From assembly GCA_013350335.1 (NCBI GenBank), contig CM023538.1, forward strand, positions 54,170,769 to 54,234,768: 64,000 nt of DNA. Reading direction: 5' to 3'. The notes beneath the pieces were generated by a model. The model saw only the letters and a program-made list of their open reading frames with translations. It was not told the DNA's origin and did no database searches. Origin of the DNA: Chimonanthus salicifolius (lineage: Eukaryota > Streptophyta > Magnoliopsida > Laurales > Calycanthaceae). Shown here piece after piece: positions 1 through 11,800 of this stretch; the stretch's first letter is position 1, and the number at the start of each line of letters is the position of its first letter. A program made the translations under genes and the position numbers.

Positions 1-500
1 CTAGTCTCCTATATGTGTCCAAACCAACTTAAATGACCTCCCCTTATTTTTTCATCTACTGGGCAACTCCAAAGGTTTTTCTGATGTGCTCATTTCTAAT
101 TCTGTCTTTTAACTTACTCAAATCATTCATATTAGAGTACACTTTTTTGTTACCATTACATTGCTTTCATATTTTTCTTAATTGCCCGACACTGCGCTCC
201 ATAAAGCTTTGGTAGCGTAATAGTTGTTTTATAGACCTCCCTTTAATCTACACGATAATCTTTTGTTGCATAGCACACTTCTAGCTCGTCTACACTTAAA
301 CTACTCCACTTCCATCATTTTGGTCATGTCAAGATCTATTATTCCGTTTGGTTCATTAGTTGCCCCTAAATATCAAAATTTATCACAATGTGAAAATAAG
401 TGATTTCCAATTTTAATCGGTTCTTTTTCCATGCTTTCTAAATCACTGAAGTCACATCTTTGCTTTACTTATTGTCAACCCTTTTTGTCTCCAAGGCTTT
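1..500 (-). mobile_element. RTE-type LINE relic, C-terminal end of reverse-transcriptase ORF
   Basis: Read on the minus strand, roughly 300 down to 1, broken frames give LYGAQCRAIKK, then DRIRNEHIRKTFGVA, a one-base frameshift, then DEKIRGGHLSWFGHI. This order (YGAECW..KK, KDRIRNE.IRG..GVAP, DKMRE..LRWFGHV) is the well-known C-terminal region of plant RTE-clade LINE polyproteins. Stops and the frameshift show it is dead. It lies in a GCP2 intron and runs off the left edge of the window; the inner boundary near 500 is approximate. Confidence 0.72.
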
Positions 501-1482
501 CCTCCTCAATTTCAATTTCTTGTTCAATTTATTTATTGTTTCACCAGTTGGCACTGTGTCAGGTGGAAAATCATACACTATGACACTACATCCTGTATAT
601 TTGACATATATGGGATATCACTTCCGAAAACTAGGGTTTAAGAATGATATACTCTTAACATTGAATCCAGATAGATGTGTTCAAATCCCGAGAGAGAGTG
701 GTAGTAGGAAGTATTCATGTGGATGATGCATGGAAAAAATCATCCCCATTTGAAGGTCCTAAGCCATGATTTAAGAAACCCAAAGTTCAATGGTATTTGA
801 GGGAAATATTTTTATGTCTGATTCAAGGGTGCATGTCATTCCAATTTGTATCAATTTTGGGCATATGATAGTTCATAGGGAAGACATGTGTTTGATAGTT
901 TGGATGGGTCACAGGTAGGCCTTACATTTTTCAGGGGTTCATTGGGTTATAAGCTCCATTTGACAAAGATGTACTGGTTCCTACTAGGACATAGCATTAA
1001 TCAAATGACTTGTGACAATCTTTTAATTCAGATCATTGTACAAGTCATAGTTTCTAATCTTGGCCATAGATTAAAAGAGATGTTAATATCCCTGTAACTA
1101 ATTAAAAATAACGAAAGCAAGATTTGGAGTAGTTCTAATCATGTTGGACTTTGGATCTCCATTAATGTGAATATTGGGCCTGTTAATGGGGTTTGGTCCT
1201 GGTCTCTTAAGGGCTGCAATGTATGCCATGCCAAATGCCAACACCAACTTCATGTGTGATCCACAATCTCAGTTGCATTAGAATCTCATCAAGAATCTGA
1301 CATGGAGATATGCTTGACATGGGTACAATCGTCATCTTTAAGATCCTAAAAAAAAGGAGTTAATAGATACAAGGTTAGAAATTTGTTGATGTTTTTTTTG
1401 GATCCCATGAGAAACAAAGGAGTTAATCAAGACAAGAATATGTCACTCTTTGGGTGAAAAACCAAATACTTAGTACTCCCCT

Positions 1483-1500
1483 CCCTCCCCCCACCCCCCC

Positions 1501-1531
<31 letters not shown>

Positions 1532-1544
1532 AAAAAAAAAAAAA
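1483..1544. repeat. Homopolymer pair C28-A23
   Basis: A C-rich stretch becomes 28 uninterrupted C (1494-1521) directly followed by 23 A (1522-1544). No element ends can be recognised around it. The exact lengths are the least reliable bases in the window, because homopolymers are error-prone in assembly. Confidence 0.9.
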
Positions 1545-1925
1545 CCTTTGTACAAGCATTTGCATGGTGACCTCAAAGTCGATTTCTACATTTGAAGTCC
1601 ATGATTTGGTGTTCTAGAGAATCTCCATTGCAACATTTTGGATGGACTACATAGAAACATTACGCTTTGGAAATACTATCCCTCAGAAACATTATGCTTT
1701 GGAAATACTATTCCTCTAATATTTGGAATGTTTTCTGTTGACATAATTGCAAATAGTTACTCCAGTTTGCGTTGAACTTTTACTTTGAGACAGTGACCTA
1801 AAAGGTTAAGATAGTTCTATTCTGGACTTCTTTTTATAATTTTGGAGGTGGAGATGCATCTATGGACATTCTCTCATAAAAATCGTAGCGAATGCTTGAT
1901 CTTTTCTGTTTTTCCCCTTTATAAG

Positions 1926-4900
1926 GATTACCAGGCCATGGTGGCACAATTGGAGCATCAGTTCCGACTTGGAAAACTTTCCATTCAAGGTTTATGGTTT
2001 TTCTGTCAGGTAGTCTTTCTCAAATCTTGCTCCCCTTGTTAATGGTTTTCTCTACACACTACCAACTGAAGTGTCTGTTTTTAACTCTGTATGTTTTAGC
2101 CAATGGTGGGACCAATGCATGCTTTGTCAACCGTGATAGAGAAGGCTTCTACTGAGAATTTAATGGGTTCTGGTGTTCTTAACCTCTTGCAAAGCCAGGT
2201 AAAGTATCTTCTCTTGTTATCTTCTATTATTCTAAGCATTATGCTAAATTGTTGTCTTTTGTTCCTTCTGATCTCAGAACATCCGATATCAAGTCCAATC
2301 TCTAAAATTTTGAATTTCAACACTGCAGATCATAGTTAAGAGTCATTGTTACTGTTTGTCAAAATTGATAGTTTAGTTATAAGGGAAAAGGGCCTATGTT
2401 TAGACACATCAGAATTATCAGGCACTCCATTTCCATGAGACGTTTTGGGTCTGGCACCCTACAAAAGATGGGCCTATTATGCAGGTATAGGGTGGAGTGG
2501 AACCTATGTTGCACACAAGACGGAGCATTGATGATCGTTGGCACAAAATGACCAGAAAAACACGTAAAGAATGATTCCAATATGTGGTCTTATATAAGGA
2601 ATTATTTGTCACAGTATTGTGTAAATATTATGATACGTGATTTGTATCTCACAATTTGTATGATATCACAAGAACCAGGATTTGCATGATTAGAAATCCT
2701 ACAATTCCCATGGGTGATAGATTTTTTTGGCTATTTTGGAATTCAATTTGTATGATATCACAAGAGCCAGGATTTGCATGATCAGAAATCCTACAATTCC
2801 CATAGATTTTTTTGGCTATTTGGAATTCAAGTGTTGGACTTTTGGTTTTGATGGCCTTTTTTCTTTTTTGGCTTGAGTAGGGGCCTAGTTCTTCGAATTT
2901 TTTGGGGGATTTTTAGTTTATTATTGGCCTTTTTATTTGCATAGTACTTTTTGAAGTTGGAATTTTGAAATTTGAATTCCAATTAATTAGTTAGACATTA
3001 CTTAGTTGGTTTTTTGTTTTTTATAGATAACAGAAGGAACATTGAAAATAGCATGTGGGCAACCTGATGCAAATATTCGTCAATAGATGCGTTCTTGATC
3101 CATTATGGTCTGATTAGACCATGGACCTCATCAATCCCTATCTCAAAAATTGCAAATTGTGGTAGAAATTCTATACAATGATGGACTGGCTTTTGAGGAC
3201 TGCAAATTGATATTTAAATAAAAAAATGTAGTTGAAAGTCCTTTGAATGTTTCAAGTTGCACAATCGGTTTGAGATCATCTGACCAGTGTAGTTTGGTCT
3301 GTGGTCATTGTGTTTTTTTTTTTTATGAGACGGGGGGGGGGGGGGGTTGGGTTGTTCTCGAGCACAGCCCTACTAAACCACCCACCACTCCCCCCCCTCC
3401 TCCCCTTTGAGTGATGTCCCACACCCCACAAGATAGCCACCGGTTACGCCACGGGGACTCGAACTCGCACCATCCCGCTTCTAGGCTTGATGGCTAAGCT
3501 AGATCGATGTTTGATAAAGTCCTTTTGGCTTTCTTTTCAGGAATAAAATAGTCAATCAGGGATACTAGGCTTAATGGCTAAGTTAGATTGATGTTTGATG
3601 ACTATAATGCTTTATTTGATAACGTGAGATTTTGTTATTGGTTTGCTTTATTTATTGTGAGGTCATTCTGCTTTTGAAGCTTTGGTTTTCAATTTCATCT
3701 GTTGAAGGTGCTACCTGAACTGTTATGTTTTAAGGACAAGTGGACTACCTTTTGACGAAAGTGTTGGGGGGGTGGAAGTTGGAGGTGGGCTTTAAATCTT
3801 TTTTTGAAACATTGACTGAATATCATTAAGAAAAGAAAGGAAATACATAAAGTACACAGCTGAATCCAAGTATAAGAGATATATACTCAGAACCACCAAA
3901 GAAAGGGAAAAACAAAGAAGCAGAGAATAAAGAAAAATAATCCACAAACATCTTCCCAACAAGGATCAAAAAAAGCCCCCAACACCAAGAGTACAAAGCT
4001 AGTGGGAAGTGGAGAACTCCAAAGATGGAGAATGAGAATCAACACCCGCTTTCGCCAAAGACTCTGCAACACAATTTGCTGATCGAGGGGTATGGGTAAA
4101 GGAGACACCTCCACGCCTGCACATTCTCCATATGTCCCTAGCCACACTGATCAATCTCCATGGGGGAAAACTCTATTACTAGCTCAAGCGATGGCATTAG
4201 TAGAATCACCTTCGATAACAAGATTACCACCCCTAAACCCAAACCAAACTTGAAGAGCTCTCCTAATTGCCCATAATTCAGCCTCGTTAGACTCCATCAA
4301 CCCAACTGACTCGGAAAAGGCTGTCAACATTCTACCCCTATCATCATATAATACCCCTCCAATTCCAGCCGAACCTGGTTTACCCCTCGCCGCCCCATCG
4401 ACATTGAACTTGCATGAACCTAGAGGGGGAACAACTCACTTCACCACTTTTTTTTTGCCTTTACTAACGTCTTTCATGCACCCCTCCCAGGACAAGTAAA
4501 AATCCTTTGGATTCAGCCTCCGAAACTCTTTACATACAGACAACCATCCGATTACTTGCCATTTTGCCTTTTCAAACACACCTATAGGATCCCCCTTCTT
4601 ACCCTCAAAAATCCTTGCATTACGTTCTTTCCAAACAGCCCACGAGACAGCGAACATGATCATTTTCCATGCCACCCTATGCCTTCCTCTAAAGGGGCCC
4701 CTCGACCAAGACTCAACTAGCTCCTCTACATCACCACTTAGAACCCACGAACACCCAAGCAAGCTCAAGAACGAATACCAAACCACCCATGTGAATCGAC
4801 ATTTGCATAACAAATGGTCAACAGTTTCCTCCTCATCCTCGCATAAAGGACACGTAGTTGAAGCCTCAGGTGGAATAACACGCCTTCTCATAAGATTGTG

Positions 4901-7900
4901 TCTGACAATGATCATTTTTTTCAACACCGTCCACATAAAGAATTGAATTCTAGGAGGGACTAAATTGTTCCAAGCCAAACTACAAGTGGGAGGAGAGACC
5001 GAGGGTGAAACATAAGCTGAGAGAAGAATTGATTTAACCGAAAAAGATCCTGATGGCTCCAAGGACCATACCCATTTGTCCTCATCTTCCGTCCACAAAA
5101 TGGTTGCACTTAGGATTCCAATCAAAGTTTGGTGGATACTTTCCTCGAAATCACGCAAAACCCTCCGAAAAGAGATAAGTCACAGTGGAGAACCATTAAC
5201 CTCACTATAGTAATCACTGATCAGAGCTTCCCGATTCTGAACCACTCTAAAAAGTCCGGGGAAAACTTCCATTAAGGGCCTCTCCCCCACCCATGCATCT
5301 TGCCAGAATAATACCCTTCTACCGTTACTCACCAACAACCTAATCTCCCTTCAAAACGCTTCCCCGACCTTTCCTTCTCCACTCCCAATCTTCATTAGGG
5401 CTTTAACAACAGACGACCCAGCCCTAGCGGCTGAATGCACCTAACCTCCAACCCCCAGGGTTGCCCACACCATACCTTGTTATTAACACTTTCCTCCACA
5501 GAGCCTCCCTTTCCGATGCAAATCTCCACAACCATTTGCACAGGAGTGCATGATTCCTATCCCTAATATTGTACATTCCCAGCTCACCCTTCGCCTTCGC
5601 ATCTCTAGACTCCTCCCAGTTTACTAAATGTATCTTCTTCGAGTTCTCACACCTTTCCCACAGGAAATCTCTTTGGATTTTTTCTAACCTTTTTGCCACC
5701 CCCTTCGGAATTTCGAACAACGAGAGGTAGTAAGTAGGGAGATTCACTAGACACGATTTAATGAGAGTCAACCTTCCACCCAATGAGAGATAAGACTTAC
5801 TCTAAGCATTCAACTTTTTTGAAATCCTTTCCAGAACAGGTTCCCAAAACACTTTAGATCTCGGTTTTCCACCTACTGGCAGACCAAGATAAGTAAATGG
5901 GGCCTGCATAGTCACCATAGCAGTCTTTTGTCATTCGTGCCCAGTTTTGGGGGTTCCTTTTGTAAATTTCCTCAGTCCCATTATGTTGGGGGGTTGGGGT
6001 GGAAGTTGGAGGTGGACTTTAAATCATTGTATGGTTCTGTTCCTTTATGGCATGCATAGTCACCATAGCAGTCTTTTGTCATTCGTGCCCAGTTTTGGGG
6101 GTTCCTTTTGTAAATTTTCTTAGTCCCAGTATGCTGGGGGGTTGGGGTGGAAGTTGGTGGTGGACTTTAAATCATTGTACTATTCTGTTCCTTTATGACC
6201 ATAGCAGTCTCTTGTCATTTGTGCCCAGTTTTGGGGGTTCCTTTGTAAATTTTCTCAGTCCCAATATGTTAACGTTTCTAAAGATAAGGTTTTGGAGCTC
6301 CTACTTCATCATGATGCCATTAGTGGCTGACATCGTTATGAACTCATTCCTCTTCCCCATGCTCAATTATTTGTAGGTCATTTCTCTGTATTTATGGTGA
6401 TCATTTGCAGGTCATTATATTTAATTCATATCTTACCATTTGGATGCTCTGCTTAAATATGTTTGTTGTCTATTTTTGGATTCTAGGCAAAGGCAATGTC
6501 TGGTGATAATGCTGTCAGGTCATTATTGGAGAAGATGACACAATCTGCTAGTACTCCATACCTGTCTATATTAGAAAGGTACTCGTCATTAAGTTGCTCT
6601 GCATCGCATATTTTGCATTGATTATTCAAAATGGATGAAGTAACCATGTCAACAGTATTTCAGTTTGATAATCCTTTGATCAAATTTATGAGAAGCTGTT
6701 TGTTCCAGCTTTCTGCCCTTATAGAAAAGAAATTTTTTTACATCTAGAATACAGAGTTACACACTGATATGAACCTGAATAAAAAAAAATGGAAAATAGA
6801 AGAAAATGGGAGAAAATAAAGAAAATGGGATAGAGATTTCCTTGAAGGGAAATCAACCTCCTGCTTTGGTTTCAATTTTAGGAGAAACTGGCTAGTCAAA
6901 GGTTCTCTTTGAGAAACTCTTCTTCTCATTTCATTATTCACTCAGCCTATAGGCTTAGGTTTACAACTCAAGTAGAAATAAGAATATCTTGGACTATGAA
7001 GCACGGATACTCCGAAACCATCGGAGTATCCGTGTCAGGATACGTTTCCGACACGGATACGGCCGGATACGGCTCGGATACGAGTCGGATACGTATCTAA
7101 TTAAATAATATATATTTTAAATACCGATACGGCACGGATACGCCATCCGACACGTACAGATACGGCGGGATATGGCTAAACACGGGATACGGCACACGGG
7201 ACACGACAAACACGGGATACGGCGAAAAACGGGAGAAAAGAGGGGGAAAAAAAGGAAAAAAAATAAAAACTAACTTGTTACTTCCGTTTCCTCTCTGCTT
7301 GTCGCGAAAACCCTTCGAAACCCTCCAATTTCGAAACCCTCTTCTGCTTCTCGCGACAACCTTCGAAACCCTCAAATTTCGAAACCTCCTTTGCTCTCGA
7401 TTCGCTGCCTCTGCTCTCGACTCGGTGCTCTCTCCTCTCTGCTGCTCGTCTTCTTCTGCATCTTCCGATTCGCGGCTCGCCGGCTCTGCTCTCTGCTCTC
7501 GATTCGTCTTCTTCTGCATCTTCTCCAGGTATGCCTTTCTTCTTCCTCTTCTCTCCTTCTTCTTCGTGTTCTCTTTTTCTACTTCTGTTTTCGTTTTTCC
7601 CTCTTCTTCTTCTTCTTCCTCTGTTCTTCTCTTATTCCTCTTCTTCTCTCCATCGTTGTCTTCTTCTTCTTAGGCTTGCTCTGTTTTTTTCTCTTCCCTT
7701 AAAACACCAATATCAGTAACCGGTAGAGATTGAAAATAGGGTGTGAAGCTTATATTATGTTATTTTCAAAATAAGGTTATAAATTATTCACCTGATTATG
7801 TTATTTTCAACCTTATAAATCATCTAAGTTAGATATTATGTTATTTTCAAAATAAGGTTATAAATAACATATTTTAAATTTATAATAGAAAAATGATTGA

Positions 7901-8843
7901 AAATAATTAACCTGATTGATGGTTAGAGATTTTTTTAAATAGAATAAGATGATTATTAAATCAAACATAATTTTAAATTTATAATAGAAAAATGATTGAG
8001 AATAATTAACTTGATTGATGGTTAGAGATTTTTTTAAATAGAATAAGATGATTATTAAATCGAACATAATTTTAAATTTATAATGGAAAAATGATTGAAA
8101 ATAATTAACCTGATTGATGGTTATAGATTTTTTTAAATAGAATAAGATGATTATTAAATCGAACATAATTTTAAATTTATAATAGAAAAATGATTGAAAA
8201 TAATTAACCTGATTGATAGTTAGAGATTTTTTTAAATAGAATTTGAAGACTGTTTAATTTTACAAAAGGAATACTAATCTTTATTATTATTTTTATTTAA
8301 CTTATATTTTGTCAAATCTATAATTTATTGTAATTATTAAAATAAAATAAAAATTATTAAGTTTGAAAATTCATCTCCAAATAGACGTATCAATAACTTG
8401 GGATGACGTTGATATTATAAAATTTTAAAAAATAAAAATTTAAATAATGGGAAGGAAGGAATTATTTTCCTTTTACACTTTTAGTCTTTTACAATTACAA
8501 TTTTCTCCTATTCTTTTCTTCTCCTTTTTTCCCTCTTTATATTGGACGCCATATTCTCTCTACCTGTTATTGGTGTTCTGATAATATGGGTCTATCTGAT
8601 TGTATATTTTAGTTAATTAATTGCTTTTTTTTTTTCTATCTATGTTTACCGTTCAGCCACTTTGTCAATTGAAATGGCTACTGGTGGTGAGGACAGTGGT
8701 AGTAAGTGTGGTTCATCTAGTAGTACAGCTACAAGTAGATTTTGTTCCTCCGAGGCTATGGATGACCATTGTCCTCTTTGGTCATATGTTACAATATACT
8801 ATTGTAAATGCTTGAATTATTATTATTATTATTATTATTATTA

Positions 8844-8882
<39 letters not shown>

Positions 8883-11800
8883 ATTTTTTAATTCGGCGTA
8901 TCTTGCCGTACCCGTATCCTAGTTTTTAAAAATTTGCCGTGTCCCCGTATCGGATACGTGTCGTATCCGATACGCGTACCCGTATCGGTGCTTCATTGAT
9001 CTTGGAAATACAAATAACAAATATCAAAATACCCTTAATATTTTATTAACTACGGTCCTATCATTCCCTCCCCCTTGGAGGAAAACCTTGTCCTCAAGGT
9101 TTAGAAAACGTCTCAATCAGCGACTTGAAAGTAAATCATTCAATGCAGTAAAATGTCTAGAAAAAATGGAGATCCACATGGATTCCAGTTTAAATTTGAT
9201 AATTCCGAAGACGTTTGTATGTCATGGGCATCATGGTGGAAAATCGGCGCATGCGATTGAATGAGCATGGGACTCTTGTCTTTGCCCGTTAGAGTGACCC
9301 AGTCAATGTGGATTGAAAACATCATGCTGTCTTCTGAATGGAGTGATTAACTCGGTGGAAAGGCTTGACAACCTCCTTTGATTTGATTGATGTCAGCAAA
9401 GTGAGTCGAGTTAATCTGAGTGGGACGGGCTTGATACCAAATGAAAATGAGGGATCGATTGACAGTCTAAACTTTGATACCAAATGATATGAACCTGAAT
9501 TGGAAAAAGAATGGAGAATGGAAGAGAATAGGAAAAAATAGAGAAAATGGGAAAGGGATTTCTTTTCGAGGGGAAACCAACCTCCTACTTTTGTTTCAAT
9601 TCAAGGAAAAACTGGCCTCCTAGCCAAAGGCTATTTTGTGGAAGTCTTCTCTTCTCATTTCATTATTCACTTAGCCATAAATAGGCTTAGGGTTACAACT
9701 CAAATGGAAATTGATGCAGAACCAGCCTGCAACTCAGCAGGAAGAGTTAGAATCGTCTGCAACTTGGTAGAGGTAGGAGAAGATAAATAATAAATAACAA
9801 ATAACAAGTATTTTCTTATTCAATTCATAGTTTTGAAAATGGGTGTCTCCCTCTCTTACATCCATCCGTATTTATAAGAAAACAAACACACAAAAATAGA
9901 AAAGGAATCTAGATCCGACTTTCCTAAACTATCTTTGGAAGGCCACGTGAGTGGTTTCCAACTCTAGCACAACTTCTAAACTTATTTGGACTCCTAAACC
10001 AAACTAGGAAAGTCATCGACCTAGCTTTCTTACTAAAACGGGGACTTTGGATCCAAGATAGGATCGAACAAAATAGAAATAAAAATAAATATGAAAATGT
10101 TAAATATTCCTTGTAAGCTCTGCGTTGTCCTATATCAGAAATAGTAATATTTGGAAAGTACAAATAATAAATATCAAAATGCCCTAAAATATTTTATTAA
10201 CCAGGATCCTATCACACAGGTGTGCGTTATGTTGTAGTATAGAACTTTGTTATGGTAGCCTTCTACTTGCCTCTCCTGCTTCCAATTCTTCTTTGCAAGC
10301 TTGTTTTTTGTTCTACATAGCTTGAATACACACTTACTAAAATTTAAAAACCATTGTTTCCCTGTTCGAATAGTTGGTCACTTAATGTAAATAATAGAAA
10401 ACCATTTTAGTCCTATCCATAGTAAGTATTACATGAAATGTCAACTTTTGAAACTGAATGATCTGGGCTGCTACATCCAACGATCCTAATTTTTTGAAGG
10501 CTTACCAACTTTTTTTTTTTTTTAAAGAAGCCCAAATTTTTGAGTTTTCTGAATTATATATCTTGCTAATGCTCACTCCAGAGTCCAATTTCATATTAAA
10601 ATAGCTTTTATCACATCTGCTGTTGTGATATTGTCATTTCGCAGTTGAATGTTTAACCATTACATTTACTTGCAAGGTTAGCTTCTAGTTCTCATGCTTC
10701 AAATGCTTTAGTCTATAGGTTCTATTATGTCCTAGAAATCTTTATAGGTATCACATCTCAGAACCTTTATCAACTTTTCCTGACCATCATTTGTTCCTTG
10801 CTTACTATTTCACTCTTGTAGGTGGGTATATGAAGGGGTGATTGATGACCCTTACGGTGAATTTTTCATTTCTGAGAACAAATCACTGCAGAAGGTATTT
10901 AATATGAACCCTAATGTGGATGGCAATTGGTTGGGTTTAGGCTGTGGGTTTCAGTGTACATGTTTTTCATTGAAGTCCAAAATTTAGGGAGCATCCTAAA
11001 CTATTTTATTACGATTGGGCCTGGTCTTGTACCCTGGTTGTAGTGGACCTTAATGGAAAATGGTGGCAAATATAGGCCAATCATGTTAACTGAACCTGAA
11101 ACTAGATCTTGATACCAACCTGTGGTCCTAAAGACCAGTGCCAAATGCTTCCCAGGGAACCTACCTGGCCAGCGATACTCTAAAGTGTTACAGCAATTCA
11201 GTTTACATTTTAAAGGCTAAATAATAATAATTTATTATTATTTTTGTAGGAGAGTCTAACTCAGGATTATGATGCAAAGTACTGGCAACAGCGTTATGGC
11301 CTCAAGGAAAATGTTCCCACTTTCCTTACAAATGTTGCAGGAACAATTTTGACCACTGGAAAATATTTAAATGTGATGAGAGAATGTGGACATAATGTTC
11401 AGGTTTATTGTTTGTCCTCTCATGATATTATTATTATTGTTATTTTTAATGTGCCTTGCTTCACTCACTATCGGTAGTATAAATGCCACAAATAGGTTCC
11501 CGTAACGGATAATTCAAAATTAATGAGCTTTGGATCAAATCATCATTATCTTGAGTGTATCAAAGTCGCTTATGATTTTGCAAGTGGTGAACTCTTGAAT
11601 CTCATAAAAGAGAAGGTATGTCAATGTTTTATTATTTATAGGCATATTTGTCTAATTGCATTGTGATTCGAACACGCAACCACTGTTGTTGACAGATAGC
11701 ACGTTCCAACTGTGGAATGGGCTCTAATCATCATACTGCTCTAGTCATCATGCATGGATTATCATTAATATTTTGAAGTGTTATTAGTTGATTATTTTTG

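Larger units (their letters stand above)
2199..6486 (+). other. GCP2 intron (4.3 kb) with SINE, LINE and tandem repeats
   Basis: The GT at 2199 and AG at 6485-6486 bound this intron. Besides the elements listed separately (2652-2826, 3313-3505, 3795-5905, 5906-6265), 2200-2650 and 2830-3310 show no coding or element signature that I recognise. A block beginning ctaggctt at 3481 is repeated with few changes at 3565 (taggctt-atggctaag-ttagat-gatgtttgat), a short local duplication around the inner end of the SINE. Confidence 0.85.
6994..8998 (+). mobile_element. Non-autonomous hAT transposon, 2,005 bp, with 8-bp duplication
   Basis: Flanked by perfect 8-bp copies of atcttgga (6986-6993 and 8999-9006). 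Ends are inverted: the left reads CTATGAAGCACGGATAC and the right, reverse-complemented, CAATGAAGCACCGATAC. Both subterminal regions are packed with short GGATACGG/CCGTATCC motifs (7005-7220 and 8895-8985), as is usual for hAT ends. Inside are a pyrimidine-rich stretch with CTTCTTCT runs (7500-7690), a 99-bp tandem repeat, and the remnant first exon of a BED-finger protein (8674-8800). It inserted into the left LTR of the element at 6765-10214, so it is younger than that LTR. Confidence 0.88.
6765..10214 (-). mobile_element. Short non-autonomous Ty3-like LTR element, both LTRs interrupted
   Basis: Left LTR 6765-9063 and right LTR 9485-10214 both begin tgatatgaacctgaat and end cctatca. Once the hAT (6994-8998) and the solo LTR (9712-10137) are removed, the LTRs are ~286 and ~299 bp. 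The element runs on the minus strand. Next to the right LTR a sequence resembling the initiator-Met tRNA primer site (complement of gataccaaa) occurs, with a second such sequence near 9435. Next to the left LTR is a purine tract (complement of ttccctcccccttgg, 9064-9078). Just before that tract the minus strand reads [13 protein letters not shown], like the last residues of Ty3 polyproteins. The internal part is only ~420 bp. Flanks are cacac and cacag, a 5-bp duplication with one change. It is a deletion derivative or small TRIM/LARD-like element. Confidence 0.8.
6579..10821 (+). other. GCP2 intron (4.2 kb) hosting nested insertions
   Basis: The intron runs from the GT at 6579 to the AG at 10820-10821. 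About 3.45 kb of it is the nested transposon complex 6765-10214. The remaining ~190 bp on the left and ~600 bp on the right are ordinary AT-rich intron with no recognisable feature. Confidence 0.9.

Noticed and set aside
1842..1925. Plus-strand frame running into the first GCP2 exon
   Set aside because: The upstream peptide does not match GCP2, and ataag at 1921-1925 gives an acceptor just before [12 protein letters not shown]; treated as intron.
7097..7719. Overlapping frames of 62-140 codons on both strands
   Set aside because: Low-complexity Ser/Leu- or Arg/Glu-rich translations of the GGATACG repeats and CTTCTT tract inside the hAT element; shadows of composition.
7858..8166. 102-codon minus-strand frame
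   Set aside because: Produced by the 99-bp tandem repeat; no start context or homology.
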